Source: Elysia crispata
Taxonomy: Eukaryota > Mollusca > Gastropoda > Plakobranchidae
Reading direction: 5' to 3'
Length of the DNA stretch: 64,000 bases
Assembly: GCA_033675545.1 (NCBI GenBank)
Contig: JAWDGP010003760.1
Span: 962,501-1,026,500, forward strand
In this document: one piece after another, positions 48,478 through 61,439 of the stretch
How positions within the stretch are numbered: position 1 is the stretch's first letter
How the letters are laid out: each line of letters starts with the position of its first letter
Notes under the pieces: generated by a model
Database searches by the model: none
Told to the model about the DNA's origin: nothing
What the model saw: the letters and a program-made list of their open reading frames with translations, nothing else
Translations under genes and position numbers: made by a program

Positions 48478-50483
48478 TGCATGGCACGATTTTTACTTTT
48501 TTCCAATACATTATTGAATATGGTCGGTCAAAGAGGATTATTTACCAGCTCTTAAACACGTTTACAATATCGTGAGGCAATAACGTGATGGCATAAAATA
48601 GATGTCTATTTCCTTAATTTAAGCGTTAGAATAAATAATTCCAGATATAAATCCTACTCTATCTTAATCCCTGTCATATGAACAGGTCTGTTTGGTCTTA
48701 TCAATAAAATAATTTTAAATTTCAGTCCGTTCCATGGACTTAAAGGTCTTTCATCATTGTCTTTGAAGAGGCCTTTCATAAGTTGTTTTTTTTTTTTTGC
48801 TCACATAAATATTAATTATATTATGATTCGACAAAGTTATTACTTTCGGTTTCGTTTTTAAAACAATCTGACTTCTTGCGAACGAGTTGAACCAGGTAGC
48901 TTAGAATGCTCGATTTAGTTATTAAAACCTTCCTTTATCGTAATCAAAGAATTTTTTGGTAAGATTATTTATAGAGACCCAAGTCTTGAAATTGGTTGCA
49001 TTAAATGGGATTATGAAATCAAGTTAAAATCCAACGAAAAACATCTGTTATGTTAAGTACTCTGCTCATTCCGAGGTCTAGATCTACGTGAATTATGAAT
49101 TTCTAGTCTCATCCTTACATAGATCTAGCTTAGATCTACATTCTATGCAGGTCCCCCTCCCAACTCCTACCCCTTTTTTGCCGCGTATTTCAAGTCAAAT
49201 TGTAAAAAAAGTTATAATACTGAAACTTGTTTTGAAATGACAATTCCCATTCACAAAATTTTGCAGATCTAAATCTTGATAAGCTAAAAAGTCATTCAAG
49301 ATGTATAGTTTCGTTTGCCAGATGTGATTGTTTTTGGAAGGACATGTACTAAAGAGGGCCTCGTTTGATTGGGTCATAGAAAAAGATTGCTTTTGGTTTT
49401 TGTGTAGGTAATAAAGAAAAAAGAAATTTAGCTCTGTATTTATAAACTAAACCAATCTACCCAGTCATAAGTCCTACTTTATTTTTATATAGATCATTAG
49501 TTTGAGAGCTGAAAGCTCATTTGAAATTTCGCTCATGCTGCCTATATTATGGTGTCCCTGCTTACATTTAAACAGTAAAATTATCTGTTGTTTTGGGAAT
49601 CACAGAATGTCAGATAGTTATAGTAAAAAAAAAATGGAAAGTCTGTTTGAAGAAAATTAAAATAGACAAAATGGAAAAGAAGGACATTTACAGTAACTAT
49701 TCTCTTCAGTTTTTGGTGGATTTTGTTAAAACATAGTAAAGTTTGAAAATTTTTTTTTTAACATCTAATAAGTCTCTATGTACATTAAATAAAATTTTAT
49801 TTGGATTAAAAATAACTTCCAAAAATGCCATTTTTTCCATGTTACACAAACTGAATCAATTTCTTATTCTTAGTTCTAAAGTCAAATTGAATTAAAATAT
49901 CTAATTTTTTTCTGTCTCATTCTCAATCATCAATGACTATTGTTAAATATCAGTGGGTTACCTTACCTAGTATATACTATAAGCTAAATTTACTAATATA
50001 ATATATCACCTTATTTATCAGGCATTATCATGCAATGATTAAGGAAAAAAAATAACCTTATATTCATATAAAGAGACCTATAATTCAAACATTGTCCAAA
50101 AAAAAAGAAAGAAAAGTTTAGATCAATACAATGTACATTTATATATATACTGCATTATATGATAAAACAAGAGCACATAAATAGTGTATAAAAAGCATGA
50201 TAACATCATACACGCAGTGGCAGTTACCTAAAAAAATATTTTTTTCTTGTTTAATTGAGTGCAAATGTCTTAAAATACTAATCCAAGCAAAAATATGCTC
50301 AAGATGAACACCCTTGTGGTATTTTCTTCTAATAAATTTCAATGAAAATTGTAACAAGAAATAACACAAAAAACTAGTTTTACATTAATGTGTGATTTTC
50401 TTCTAACTGAAAGAGAATGGCAATACATGTAATAAAATTGAGTTATTCTCTTCCTGAGATAAGAATAATCAATTGTGCATGTG

Positions 50484-50750
50484 ATGACCATTATTCTTGA
50501 GAAAATGAGATATTGTTTTGAAAGCATTAAAGAAAGAATCTATGATGCAGTGATTGATGCTGGTTTATCCCCCCAAAATATTCTCTCACTATGTGCAGCC
50601 TATATCGCTTTCCATTTTCAAAAGACATTACAAGATCCACAACTATTGAGAGCAAAAGCTGGTGAAATTAGCTTGGGTGTAAAATTTATCTGTAAAGCCA
50701 TGCAATTTTTGGCATTAAGTGGGTTGTCTAAGTCAGTATCAAAATTCTGA
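50484..50750 (+). CDS. Orphan 88-residue open frame
   Basis: An uninterrupted frame from ATG (50484) to TGA, with an in-frame stop at 50466-50468 upstream. The protein has mixed composition, unlike the low-complexity frames around it: a helix-rich N-terminal half (FESIKERIYDAVIDAGL) and LLRAKAGEISLGVKF in the second half. No family is recognised. It lies in the presumed 5' UTR intron of QTMAN and has no obvious splice sites or transposon ends. It could be a small gene, a retrocopied exon or chance. Confidence 0.3.
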   Translation: MTIILEKMRYCFESIKERIYDAVIDAGLSPQNILSLCAAYIAFHFQKTLQDPQLLRAKAGEISLGVKFICKAMQFLALSGLSKSVSKF

Positions 50751-51083
50751 CCTTGCATCATCTACATTTTTTTCTTCTTTTTTTTAAATGCTATTTGATA
50801 CAGCTAAGGGCCTAGACCTATAGGTCTAATTCAGAATTGGGAAATAAACACATTCCTTTTTATGAAGCCCCACCCAATAATTTGTACTCACCAGAACACA
50901 TTCTTAGACTTTAGATCCAGAGCCAAGCAAAACTTGAACTTTACATTATGTAGGACTCTTTTGTCATTATTTGAAACTATCCATTATGATTGCATCAAAA
51001 TCAAGATTATTTTCTTCAGTTTTCACTGAATTCACAATTTTTAAAATAATTATGTCCATGAATGAACAGATTCAGAGACAACA

Positions 51084-51727
51084 ATGAAAGAAGTGCTCAT
51101 AATAGAACCATTTTGTGGAGGTTCACATGGACAGCTCATTCAGCTTTTAAGCACAGATGAAGAAATCGGACCCAAATGCGACAAAGTATGCCTGCCTGCC
51201 AAGAAGTGGCAATGGAGAGCAAGAACATCGTCCCTTTATTTGAGTCAAGTGATTCCTTATTCCAACACATTCAAGTCAGGGTTTTACCAAAGAAATTAGA
51301 TAAAATTTACTTTTTTTTCAGTTCATTTTTTTTTCTTGTGTGTTGTTTAAAAAACTTGATGTTGCTGAGATGTTTACATCTGCCTAAGGCTGGTACACTT
51401 TTGTTTACAATAATAATAATTGTACGTCAAATTTTTCTTCAGGGATCCTCTGTTGAATAGCTGTTTTTTGTAAATTTTGATTTAACATATCTATTGCTCT
51501 TGACATATTATAAATATAAATAAAATTTAAGCAAAATCACAAAGGGTTGATGACTTACAACCTTCCTTAAAAGTCTCTGAATAAGATTTATTAATAATAG
51601 AGTTAATTATGATTGATCATTTTACTTATATTTTTTTTATGTATACCTGTCTTTGAGAAAAGCTCAGAATGCAAATTGTAATGTTATCAGAAAAAGAAAA
51701 AAAAATACATTGAGGCAAAAGTAACCC

Positions 51728-51821
<94 letters not shown>

Positions 51822-54800
51822 TATCATTAATATAATTTTACATGTAGTAGTAGCAGTAGCAGCAGCAAGTTATTTATTATTGTTGCTGTTATCATTATGA
51901 AGCATACAACATTACCAGAACAAGGCATGACTTATTCTCTTTGTAACTCTATAATATGTGGCATATTTTTTATACCTCTGCAGAGTTCTTTTTGCTAGTT
52001 CTGTTCTAAACCTAGCAGAGCTAGTAGCTTTGCGACAAGACCTTTCTGGGCTGAAGAAAATCCTATACTTTCACGAGAACCAACTGGTTTACCCAGTAAG
52101 AAAACACCAAGAGCGCGATTTTCAGTATGGATATAACCAAATTTTATCCAGGTATTGCTTTTAGCTAGATTTTTTTAAAAAGTAAAAGTATAGCTAAAAG
52201 CCACATTTTCCTACTGGTTTATGGGAAAAATTGCTCCCTTACTTATTGGGTCAGTCAAGATTAGGATAATTATTTAGTTAAAAATAATATTTTGTAAGAG
52301 AATGTGTGAAGTATTTACATATCATCCTTCAGAATTTATTTATATGTGTTTATACTTTCTTTTTAAATAACAGCAGCATTGCCCTTTATAAGATAATTTT
52401 GATCTTATTCATTTTAACCTTTTTACCACTCAAGAATTTTTTTTATTTACAAAAAAAGATGTTGTTTTTTAATTGTACTTGTATATGTCCATTCTTTTTT
52501 TTTTAGATTCTGTATGAATAAATATGGAGAGTTTTTTCAGTAGACAGCCATTTTTATTTTATTTCCTTTCAGCCTTGTGGCAGATGTCCTTGTTTTTAAT
52601 TCTATATTCAACATGGAATCTTTCTTGTCATCTATACCATCATTTCTGAAACTCATACCTGATCATCGGCCAAAAAACCTTGTTTCGCAAATACGTCCTA
52701 AATGTCAAGTGCTGTATTTTCCCATTGATATGAAAGTTGCCTGCAAGATTTCAAAAGGAAACAGTGTGGAAGGTATTCAAAGTAACTCTATCAATTCAAC
52801 AGTCCATGGCATAAAAAGAGAACAACCAATTGTTGAACTGGACTTTGCTCATGAGACTGATTCAGAGGCTCACCTGAATAATTTGGGATATGGTGTTGAT
52901 GACAGAAATACAGATTTATCATTCGAAATAAAGTGTAATCCTGATGATGTTAGCTATCAATCATCTAAAAATTCTGGGTGCCAAAAGGATATTTCAAAAG
53001 ACATGTATCAAGAACAGCATGTAGGAGATGATGTGTATCATCAGATGTTTGCTTTTCAGCACTCTTCTTCGGCACCTGAATCCTCCAGTACATTTGACAA
53101 GATGTTCTTGAAATGGGATCCAAGAGCTCTCAATGATCGCTCACTTCACATTGTCTGGCCACATAGATGGTGAGATATTTTTTCACACCTTTGCTCTACT
53201 TTTTTTTCGTACAGTTTACTATTTTAAACTCCTATTTTTGAGAGTCTTTCATATTTTTACATTATGTCACGGAATTCACAACGATAGAAGATAATCAAAT
53301 TTAAGAAATTTAGCAACATTATAAATAACAATATTAAGTACATTTTGTCTGAAAACACCCCTATACTGACAGGTCACTTCCAGGCAATTTTTTTTGGAAA
53401 GATTAAAAAAAAAAGGATTTGATATAATGGCAATATGAACATGAATATCAGAAATGCAATTCAAGTACATTTTCATAGCCTTTTCAGTCCATTTATAATC
53501 ATGTAAGTGTGTCTTGTAAGCCTGATATGGTAAATCAAAAGGTCATTAAAACATGGAAAAGTATATTGAAATTATAGATATTAAATGCATTAAAAATGTT
53601 ATGTTAATGCATACAAGAGTGAAGTACCAACAAATTGCATTTGAATAAAATATTGTTGAGGCACAGGAGGCAAGTCTAGTGCTTTCAAATTTACTGGGCC
53701 TTTGAATCTCAAATTAGTGTAAAGTATGCTTGAAATTGATATTTCTATTGAGTAGTGTTCTTAGATAATTAAAGAATAGAAACTTTCAATTTAAATCTAA
53801 GATGTGAAAGACTTGGCATCAGCAATAATGCATTTCCACTACTCAAACGAGCTGAAGTAGTGATATTTTATCAGGGCTGTAAACTTATTACCGATATTTT
53901 TTATGGGCTAAAAAAGATGGCGAATGGAAAGCCTTTAGGCCAACATGTTCACTAGCTATGCAAAGGTGCTGTGCATAAGTTATGTTGCTTTCATTGTATC
54001 TGACTCAAGACAATGATAGTTATTGACCTTTGTTCCTACATTCATAATTTAAAATGATGAAAAGTAGATTAGAACAAAAAAGTTAATAAGCAGTGTGGTG
54101 CAGACTTTGATTATGCTCTCAAATCCTTGAGTAAATTAGTTTTCAATTAATCTAGTTAGAATCATTTCCAAACAACCCTACACGTGAACCTATATTTTCC
54201 ACAGGGAACATGACAAAGATCCAGATAGCTTCTTTTCAGCCTTGTTTCAGCTGCAGCAGGAAAATCTCAGCTTCAATGTGTCCGTGATTGGAGAAACGTT
54301 TAGTGCAGTTCCTGAAATCTTCAAAACAGCACGTCTGAGACTTGGAGACAAGGTGAAGGCATGGGGTTTCCAGAGCAGAGAGGACTTCTTGGCTATTCTA
54401 GACGCAGCCCATGTTGTTGTTTCCACAGCCATACATGAGTTCTGTGGTGTTTCAATGTGAGTTTAATACGTTATTATATATCTGAGAAATTCATGTGGAC
54501 CCATTGAAGTTTTTTAAAGCCTAAGCAGTTGTTAATAAAGTATTTTTTTTTGACATTATTCAATAAAACTCGAATCATTCAAAATATGGGATATCTTAAC
54601 AAATATTTTATTTACTTTCACTTTCACTTGTTTTCTACAGGTAAACTGTGGATGTATATACCTAGAATGATTAGAAAATTTTGATCTTTGATTTTAGTTG
54701 CATAGGCACCCTCCTCCTTACAATCCCGAGAAGTGACTTTTCATTTTTTTCATTCAATGTCTACATCAAGCATTTCTGAGCAGTACTTTAACCTCTAATG

Positions 54801-57800
54801 TTCTTACTTGTATTGCAATGGTCTGCATCCTCTTCTTATTCATATTTAGAATTTAAAATCACCTGAGGTCTACCCTGTTTACTTTTCCAATTTGTTTGTA
54901 TGTCCATTACAAAATTTGGCTGTTTACAGATTTTTCTAGTTCAGGGTCGATCTTTTCACTCGATTTATTTTATTAGAGCATTAGGAAAAAAAATTGCTGT
55001 AAATTTTTTTTAGTAAAATGAAGTTATGACATGGTATAACCATAACATATTTTTTCATGAATGACAGGGCTTTGGACTCTAATGAATCTCACAAAAGGCA
55101 AGCATTTTTAGAAAACTTTTTGCATTCAAAGTAAGCTCTAAGCCGCTGCCTAACAATACCTTTACAATATTTATTTTCATGGCAGACATCTGCCTATTCT
55201 TATTTATGTTAATGAGAAAAAGTTAAGTTTTATTTCATTATTGATTCTGCCGGAGTGGAAATAATAACTTTTTCTTTTTGGGGGGATGAAAAATGATATC
55301 ATATAAGTTTTTGTTATTTTGCACTTTACTTATTAAGGATAGCATTTGGAGGTGAGAAAAAAAAAAAATTAAAAATGTTGCCATTTCTAGTGGGCAGGTG
55401 ACATTGATATTTCCCCAGGCTTGAAGCTGTGGCAAGGAATTGCTACCCTCTCTGCCCATACAGGCTAGTCTACCCAGAAATATATCCAAGTATGATCTTC
55501 TGCTTTAATGTATCACGTTTCTGTATTCTAAAATTTCTATTTAAATTGAGAAATCTTAACAACATGGTAGGAATATACTTCAAGACTTATCTCCCCCCAC
55601 CAAAAAAAAAAGACGACTTTTGACCTGGCTGACCTTTCTATTTTGTTGTTAAATGCTTAGATGCATACAGCTCTAACATGAAAGCTTTTCAATTTCTGTT
55701 TTAACGAGATAAATTACCTTTAACTGATTTAGTTTAAACCACACCCAAGGATGACATAAAGATGCAAAACTTAATTTCATAGCGTTCATAAAACCTTGTT
55801 TTACTTCATCCATCATGAGCTGGAATGGTTAAAAAATTTTTGTTTGATCCTTACAGAAGAATGTTTGTATTCCACACCATCGCAATTAGTGAAGAGGCTA
55901 AAAAGATTCTGTCAGAGACCACAGAGTGTGAACACAAGTCTATGTAAAGTGAGTGAATACATTTTTCCACTTTGATCATACTAAAAATTCAAAAATTTTA
56001 ATCATTTAATTCATCTTCTGTAGCCTCCAGATAAATACACAGTCTTCCGGGGGCTTAAATACTGTGCATTCAGGAAATGTGTGTCTTTATAAAAAGTAAT
56101 TTAAATGATCAATTACTTCCCTTATTACATTACAAAAATTACTAGGTTGCTTGCCCTGTTTGCCCAGACTTGTGCGGGGAGAGTAGGTCTTATAAGTGGA
56201 CATACCGGTATATTTATTGTTTCAATCTTGGAATCTTGAAAAAAAAAAATAGACACTCGATTTAGATTTTGAGAAGACTGATTGAAGAACTGCAACATTA
56301 CTGATGAAATTGAATTGTAATTTGTACAGACTGGACTAGCTGTACAGTTAACTACACAGATGCCTGACACACCAGCAGGTGTGAGGCTCGCATCCATGCA
56401 ACTTAAAGAAGCGGGGGAGAGGGAGAACAAATTATACTAGTCGAACAGTATCGTGTTGACTGTCACACAATAAGGAATTTTTTTTTTAAATGGACTATCT
56501 CTATGGCAGTGAATTTACATCATCTTGTCTATGTCCTACCTTATCCCTCCCCTCCTTGTAGGGCCTACCTACCTGTATCCTCAAGACATATTGCCAATCT
56601 CATGCATACAGACCGGTTCAGCCCCTGTCATCCTTCCCTCCCCTTTGACTATGTGTGCCGTACACATGAATGCATAAAAATAATGCTTGCAGAGCTTGTT
56701 AGGAGACATAACTCCTTGCCGTGTGATAATTGAGAGCCATTCTGTCTTTAAGTTTACCTCTTTCTTTTTATTGGTAATCACTAGAGGTTTCAAAGCATGC
56801 GTTTAGGTGGTGTAGTGTGGAGTATACTGATTACATAGCAAAAAATTCTGTAGACCGCTACCGCGTACATTTATCTGGCGCGATTTTATAGAGAGACTAC
56901 TGTGCCATAAAAATTTGGTTTACTGTGTGCTTCCTTCAGATTAAGAGTGCGTAAGATTTTATTTTGAAACTTTCGTGTCACCTTAAAACATGATTTAAAT
57001 TTGTGTGATAAAATGTATGAATCATCAGCATTGTGATCATTGCCATTCTCACCAATAATAATAATCTTTTAAACAACTGAAAAAATATTTTCATCAGTTC
57101 TTCTTGAGCCAGCTTTTTTTTTTTTTTTTATAGTATTTCAAGACTTTCCATTTATTGGCAAACCACTATCTTAATATACTCCAAGCGCCCTCTGGACCTG
57201 CTTTGGATTTAAATCTAACATCCTCCCGACAGTGTTTTAAGGGTTTGTGTAAAGTGTGTTCAATCGCTTTTTTTACCTAGGCTACCTTTTTTTATAGCAT
57301 CCACGACTCTTAGCTTTCGTATCTCAGTTATTAAAATTAAAGATTCTTCTTTCATCTCTTCCCATTTTCTGGAAAGTAAAAGTTTCTTTTGCATCAAAAA
57401 CTTTTCTTTCTGCACTTAATAAATTTTCTTGCATCATTCAGTTTCCCCCTTGAAACTGAAATTGAAAAATAGAGCTGTGAAATAATGTCTTTGCTCATGC
57501 TTGTTGTACCCTAAGCTGATTAGATTTTTTTACCAGTATAAAAATCTCGGAATAGATTAATTTGTATTTTTAAAAAAAAATTTTTATCGTTTTGTTTATA
57601 CCAGGTATTAAGCAATTGAATAAATGAAGCTTGAATGTATTAGGATAGTATAGATCATCAGGAGAAGAAAGATAATTAATTGAAACCGGCATTTTCCATT
57701 ACCCCTGGCATCAGCAAGATAATTATACTAGCAAACCATCAGGAACAACAACAAAAAATTGACAATATGGAAACACCTCTTTAGGATCCCCGTTTTGCTT

Positions 57801-58191
57801 TTTTTAGTGGGGAGATTGGATCAAATTAACCAAATCTATAGCCTAGCCCAAGAAATGTAGAGGTGACAATGATACACTATTGTACTTTTTAATTGTCTTT
57901 GGGGATGAAAATAAGAGTTATATTCTGCTGCTATACCCTTCTCTTGTAGTCCTAAAGGGCTAGCTGCCTAGACACTGTGCTAGGTCAGAAACAAAATAAC
58001 CACAGCATTTGTCATCATTACTGGTTGAGTGCAAAAAAGTCCTATACACTGGTCACTTTCTTGTGTACAATCAGGTGTCTTAGTTCATCTTATATCTGTT
58101 GCAAGGGGTGTAGCTTCTGTCATATTTTAGAAAATGTACAGCCCAAGAATAAGATTTACAGAGAAAGATGGGGGGGGGGGGGGAGAGGGTG

Positions 58192-58269
<78 letters not shown>

Positions 58270-58316
58270 CAGAGGCAGATGAAGAGGTAGGGAGAGAGAG
58301 AGATAGAGAGAGGTAG

Positions 58317-58392
<76 letters not shown>

Positions 58393-58464
58393 AAGACTCA
58401 AAGAAAGTGAGAAACAGAGAGACAAAGAAAGATGGAGGGAGAGAGACATAGAGAGAGGTAGGGA

Positions 58465-58520
<56 letters not shown>

Positions 58521-58763
58521 CAAAGAGAGTGAGAAACAGAGAGACAAAGAAAGATGGAGGGAGAGATAGATAGAGAGATAAAGATGTAGAGAGAGAGAGA
58601 GACATAGAGAGAGAGAGAGAAAGAGGGAAGGCATGAGAGAGGGAAGAGATAGAGAGAGATAGAAAGAGGGAGATAGATAAAAGAGACAGATAGAGAGAGG
58701 AGAAGGGAGGGAGGGAGAGGGATAGAGGTAGGGAGGGAAAGAGAGGAGAGAGAGAAAAATAGT

Positions 58764-58812
<49 letters not shown>

Positions 58813-59513
58813 GAGACACAGATAGAGATAGAGAGGGAGGGAAAAGAGAGATAGAGATATAAAGAGATAGGGATAGAGAGGAAACGAGGGAGGGATAGAG
58901 AGATAAAGGAATGGGAGGTAGAGAGATGGAGGAGGGAGAGCGAGAAAGAAAGAGAAAAAGGGGTAGATGGAGAGATCGAGGGAGGGAGGGAAGGAGGGAG
59001 GTAGATAGAGAGAGTGATAGAGAGTTAAAGAGGTATGGAGATAGATAAAGAGGTAGTGAGAGAGATAGAGCGATAGGAAAAGAGAGTGGGAGAGAGAGAG
59101 TGCTTAAGAAAGAAGGCGGAGTAGAGAGAGGAAAGATAGAGATGGTGAGGGGGAGGGAGTGAGAGAGATAGATCGATAGAGAGTAAGATATAGTTAAGAA
59201 AAATTAATTTCAAACAGAAATTCTAATATAACATGAAGTGGATGATACATTTTCAAACTGATTTGAAGATTCTTTAACAAGATTAAGGTGATGAAAACCT
59301 GATCAAAGATCTCGTTTGTTCTTGACAATACACGAAGTTCAGAATTATAAGGACTTAGGGAATAACTCACATAACCTTGCTTCTCACTAGTACGAATGTG
59401 GCACAAAATTAACGCATTATATTTTTTCCTCTTATTTTCAGGACCTAATAGAGCAATTTTCTTGGGATCAACTGCGGGAACAATATAGAACGTTGATTTT
59501 GACAAAAACCTGA
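51084..59513 (+). CDS. QTMAN: QTMAN (GTDC1), tRNA-queuosine alpha-mannosyltransferase
   Basis: Seven exons splice in frame with GT/AG sites: 51084-51274, 51984-52151, 52573-53169, 54205-54456, 55419-55489, 55857-55948 and 59442-59513. They give 480 residues against 458 in human. The N-terminal domain ([76 protein letters not shown]) is the part specific to this family. [15 protein letters not shown] opens the GT4-type C-terminal domain, whose EX7E motif is E397 to E405 ([11 protein letters not shown]), followed by YPLCP and LVYPEIYP. The enzyme transfers mannose from GDP-mannose to queuosine-34 of cytosolic tRNA-Asp. Between about residues 175 and 312, exon 3 carries a poorly conserved acidic linker, as in human. 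The last exon codes 23 residues ([15 protein letters not shown]...) after a 3.5-kb intron. The start codon matches the human N-terminus. Confidence 0.95.
51728..51820. repeat. (AAT)n/(ATT)n palindromic microsatellite
   Basis: About ten AAT units run directly into about twenty ATT units, so the array is an inverted repeat of itself. It lies in QTMAN intron 1, about 165 bp upstream of exon 2, with TAG/CAG trinucleotides just after it. Confidence 0.95.
58168..59190. repeat. One-kilobase purine tract of GA-rich repeats
   Basis: A G run at 58171-58182 is followed by (GA)n blocks (58195-58250, 58320-58388, 58468-58514, 58768-58807) separated by purine-rich variants (gaca, gaaa, ggga, gata). A segment of about 120 bp is duplicated: aaagactcaaag...gatggagggagaga recurs at about 58392-58445 and 58514-58567. 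It lies in the last QTMAN intron, ending about 250 bp before exon 7. Confidence 0.95.
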
Positions 59514-59949
59514 AGATGGCACAGGACTTTCATTTCAATCATTTTTATAGTTAAAGTTTGCCCATGCTTACAGTATATTTTGGCACAGGAATAAATATGA
59601 GATGTCTTGATTTTTATTGAGATGTCTTAGATGTTTAATGAGAATTAAAATTTAGGCCGTGCAAAAATGATGCTGGACTTCAGGATCCTTGAATGCAGTC
59701 CTCTCATTTTCAAGCTTAAATTTCTTTCCATAGTCTAGAGCACTTACAATACATATATACCTGAGGACCAGAAATAGACCAGATAAAAAAAAACAACCCA
59801 AAAAAACATGTAAGCTTCCACCTTTGACTGAATTTAGAAGTTCATGTAGATCAATACTTTTGTGTTTGGACTTTCTGATTCTCAAAGAAATTGGTGATAT
59901 TTGTAAAAATTGTAACCAACAATGCTAATATTGTTTGTGATGAAATAAA
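59514..59949 (+). terminator. QTMAN: QTMAN 3' UTR with two poly(A) signals
   Basis: AATAAA hexamers occur at 59590-59595 and 59944-59949, giving possible 3' UTRs of about 100 or 455 nt. Confidence 0.5.
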
Positions 59950-60880
59950 ACAAATTCATACATTATATTGTGTTATTGCTTTATTAACTTTGACTACTGG
60001 AAAAGAGCCAATAGTGCAATTTAAAAAATTTTTTTTTTAAAGATTCTTCTAAACACTCATAAGTCTGTGAAGTCCTGCAAAAAGTGCTTAGGGTTGCACA
60101 GCCTTATATGAACTCATAGCTTCCCATTTGTTTGAGCCTTCATGTTTATGAGAGTTAAAGGGAATCTATAAATACATTGAGATTGCTATTCTTATTTTTT
60201 TTTTTTTTGCAAACTTCAATTATATATTTTGGAACAATTATTTGTCTGTTTTTAACAGTAATGAATAAAACAAACATTAATATACAATCATACTACTAAC
60301 CATCACGTTTCTGTGTCTTCGTTAGTGTTTAAAATTTGCGTACCTTTGCTTTTGTAAATATTGCAACCATATGAAAAAGGCCTCTTCATATCAAATTCTA
60401 TTGAGAGCTGTTAGTACATGTACATGTATAATGATTGCTCCTTAAAGCAAATTACTCTTTTGAATCAGCCACAATGACTGATTTACATGTATAGAGAAAA
60501 GAGGCTTTCATATTCACTGACGTTACATTAAGAAGCCAAGTACATTTCAATGTATTTATATAAAGTTTCTACGAGGGTGAAGTAGAGTAACTGAAGAATA
60601 TATGAAGGTACATTGTACTTAAAATCGAAACTGGAAGTTCTAATATAGTTGCACCTCTACAGCCTTCGCAAAAACCAAATTGTATGTACATGTATTTATT
60701 AGGAGGTGTGAAGAAAAATCTGGCATACCGTGGAAACCATGTAGAGCTATCGTCCACTGAGGAAAAAAGACGACAGATTCAGCGTTGATAAAACAAGCTT
60801 GTGAAAACATTAAGGTGTTGCAGCAGGGGAAAAAAAAGGAATTAATTCTTCCCTGAATCCATCCCTCGCCAACGCCTTCC
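59950..60880. other. Intergenic, no gene seen
   Basis: AT-rich spacer after QTMAN with short T runs. No exon or transposon end was recognised. Confidence 0.5.
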
Positions 60881-60884
60881 CAAC

Positions 60885-61095
60885 TGGATGCCGGATGGCT
60901 CAGTTGGGAGAAATCAGAGATTTGAATCCATGCCTGGGCTATCTGGCGAGGAGGATCTGTAACGGCCTGTCTATACAGCGACAAAGCACTTAACCGTTGG
61001 AAAATTACATTATTCTGCTTTATGTACCAAAGGTGCTGCCTGGAAAGGCAAAATGCCTGTAGAAAGTACAGGGCCAACCAACCCTCCCCCCCTAT
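60885..61095 (+). mobile_element. tRNA-derived SINE
   Basis: tggctcagttgg at 60896-60907 is a perfect A-box, and gatttgaatcc at 60919-60929 is close to the B-box, so this is a tRNA-derived polymerase III promoter. It is followed by a non-tRNA body containing gctgcctggaaaggc. The body ends near a CA/TA microsatellite at 61102-61127, a common SINE tail arrangement. Exact ends and target duplication were not resolved. Confidence 0.65.
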
Positions 61096-61101
61096 CCTTT
61101 T

Positions 61102-61127
61102 ACACACACACACACACATATATATAT
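61102..61127. repeat. (CA)n(TA)n microsatellite
   Basis: About nine CA units followed by five TA units, directly after the SINE body. Confidence 0.85.
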
Positions 61128-61378
61128 AAGTTCGATATAGACGATAATGTCATCGAAAATAGTGATACTGGTTGCGCATAGTAATCACAGTTTTTTTGTT
61201 TTTTTTTCTAGCTTTCGTAGCTTTTCAAAAGCAAAACCTTCTGATAGTCCTGTCGTCTGTTCTGATTATAACTATTAACGATTTGAAGCATCATTTTTTT
61301 TTTTTTTTTTTATATACAGAAAGAAGAAAATGATTAGCATCCATCGCCTAACACCGAGCTGCCAGCTCAGAGGAACCG

Positions 61379-61439
61379 CACGTGAAAAAGCGATTATCTT
61401 TCGCCGCTGTAACAATGAGTTAGCAGCAAATATCACGTG
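61379..61439. promoter_or_regulatory. Pair of CACGTG E-boxes
   Basis: Perfect CACGTG palindromes lie at 61379-61384 and 61434-61439, 55 bp apart, in a GC-richer patch. They could bind bHLH factors; no target gene is established. Confidence 0.3.
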
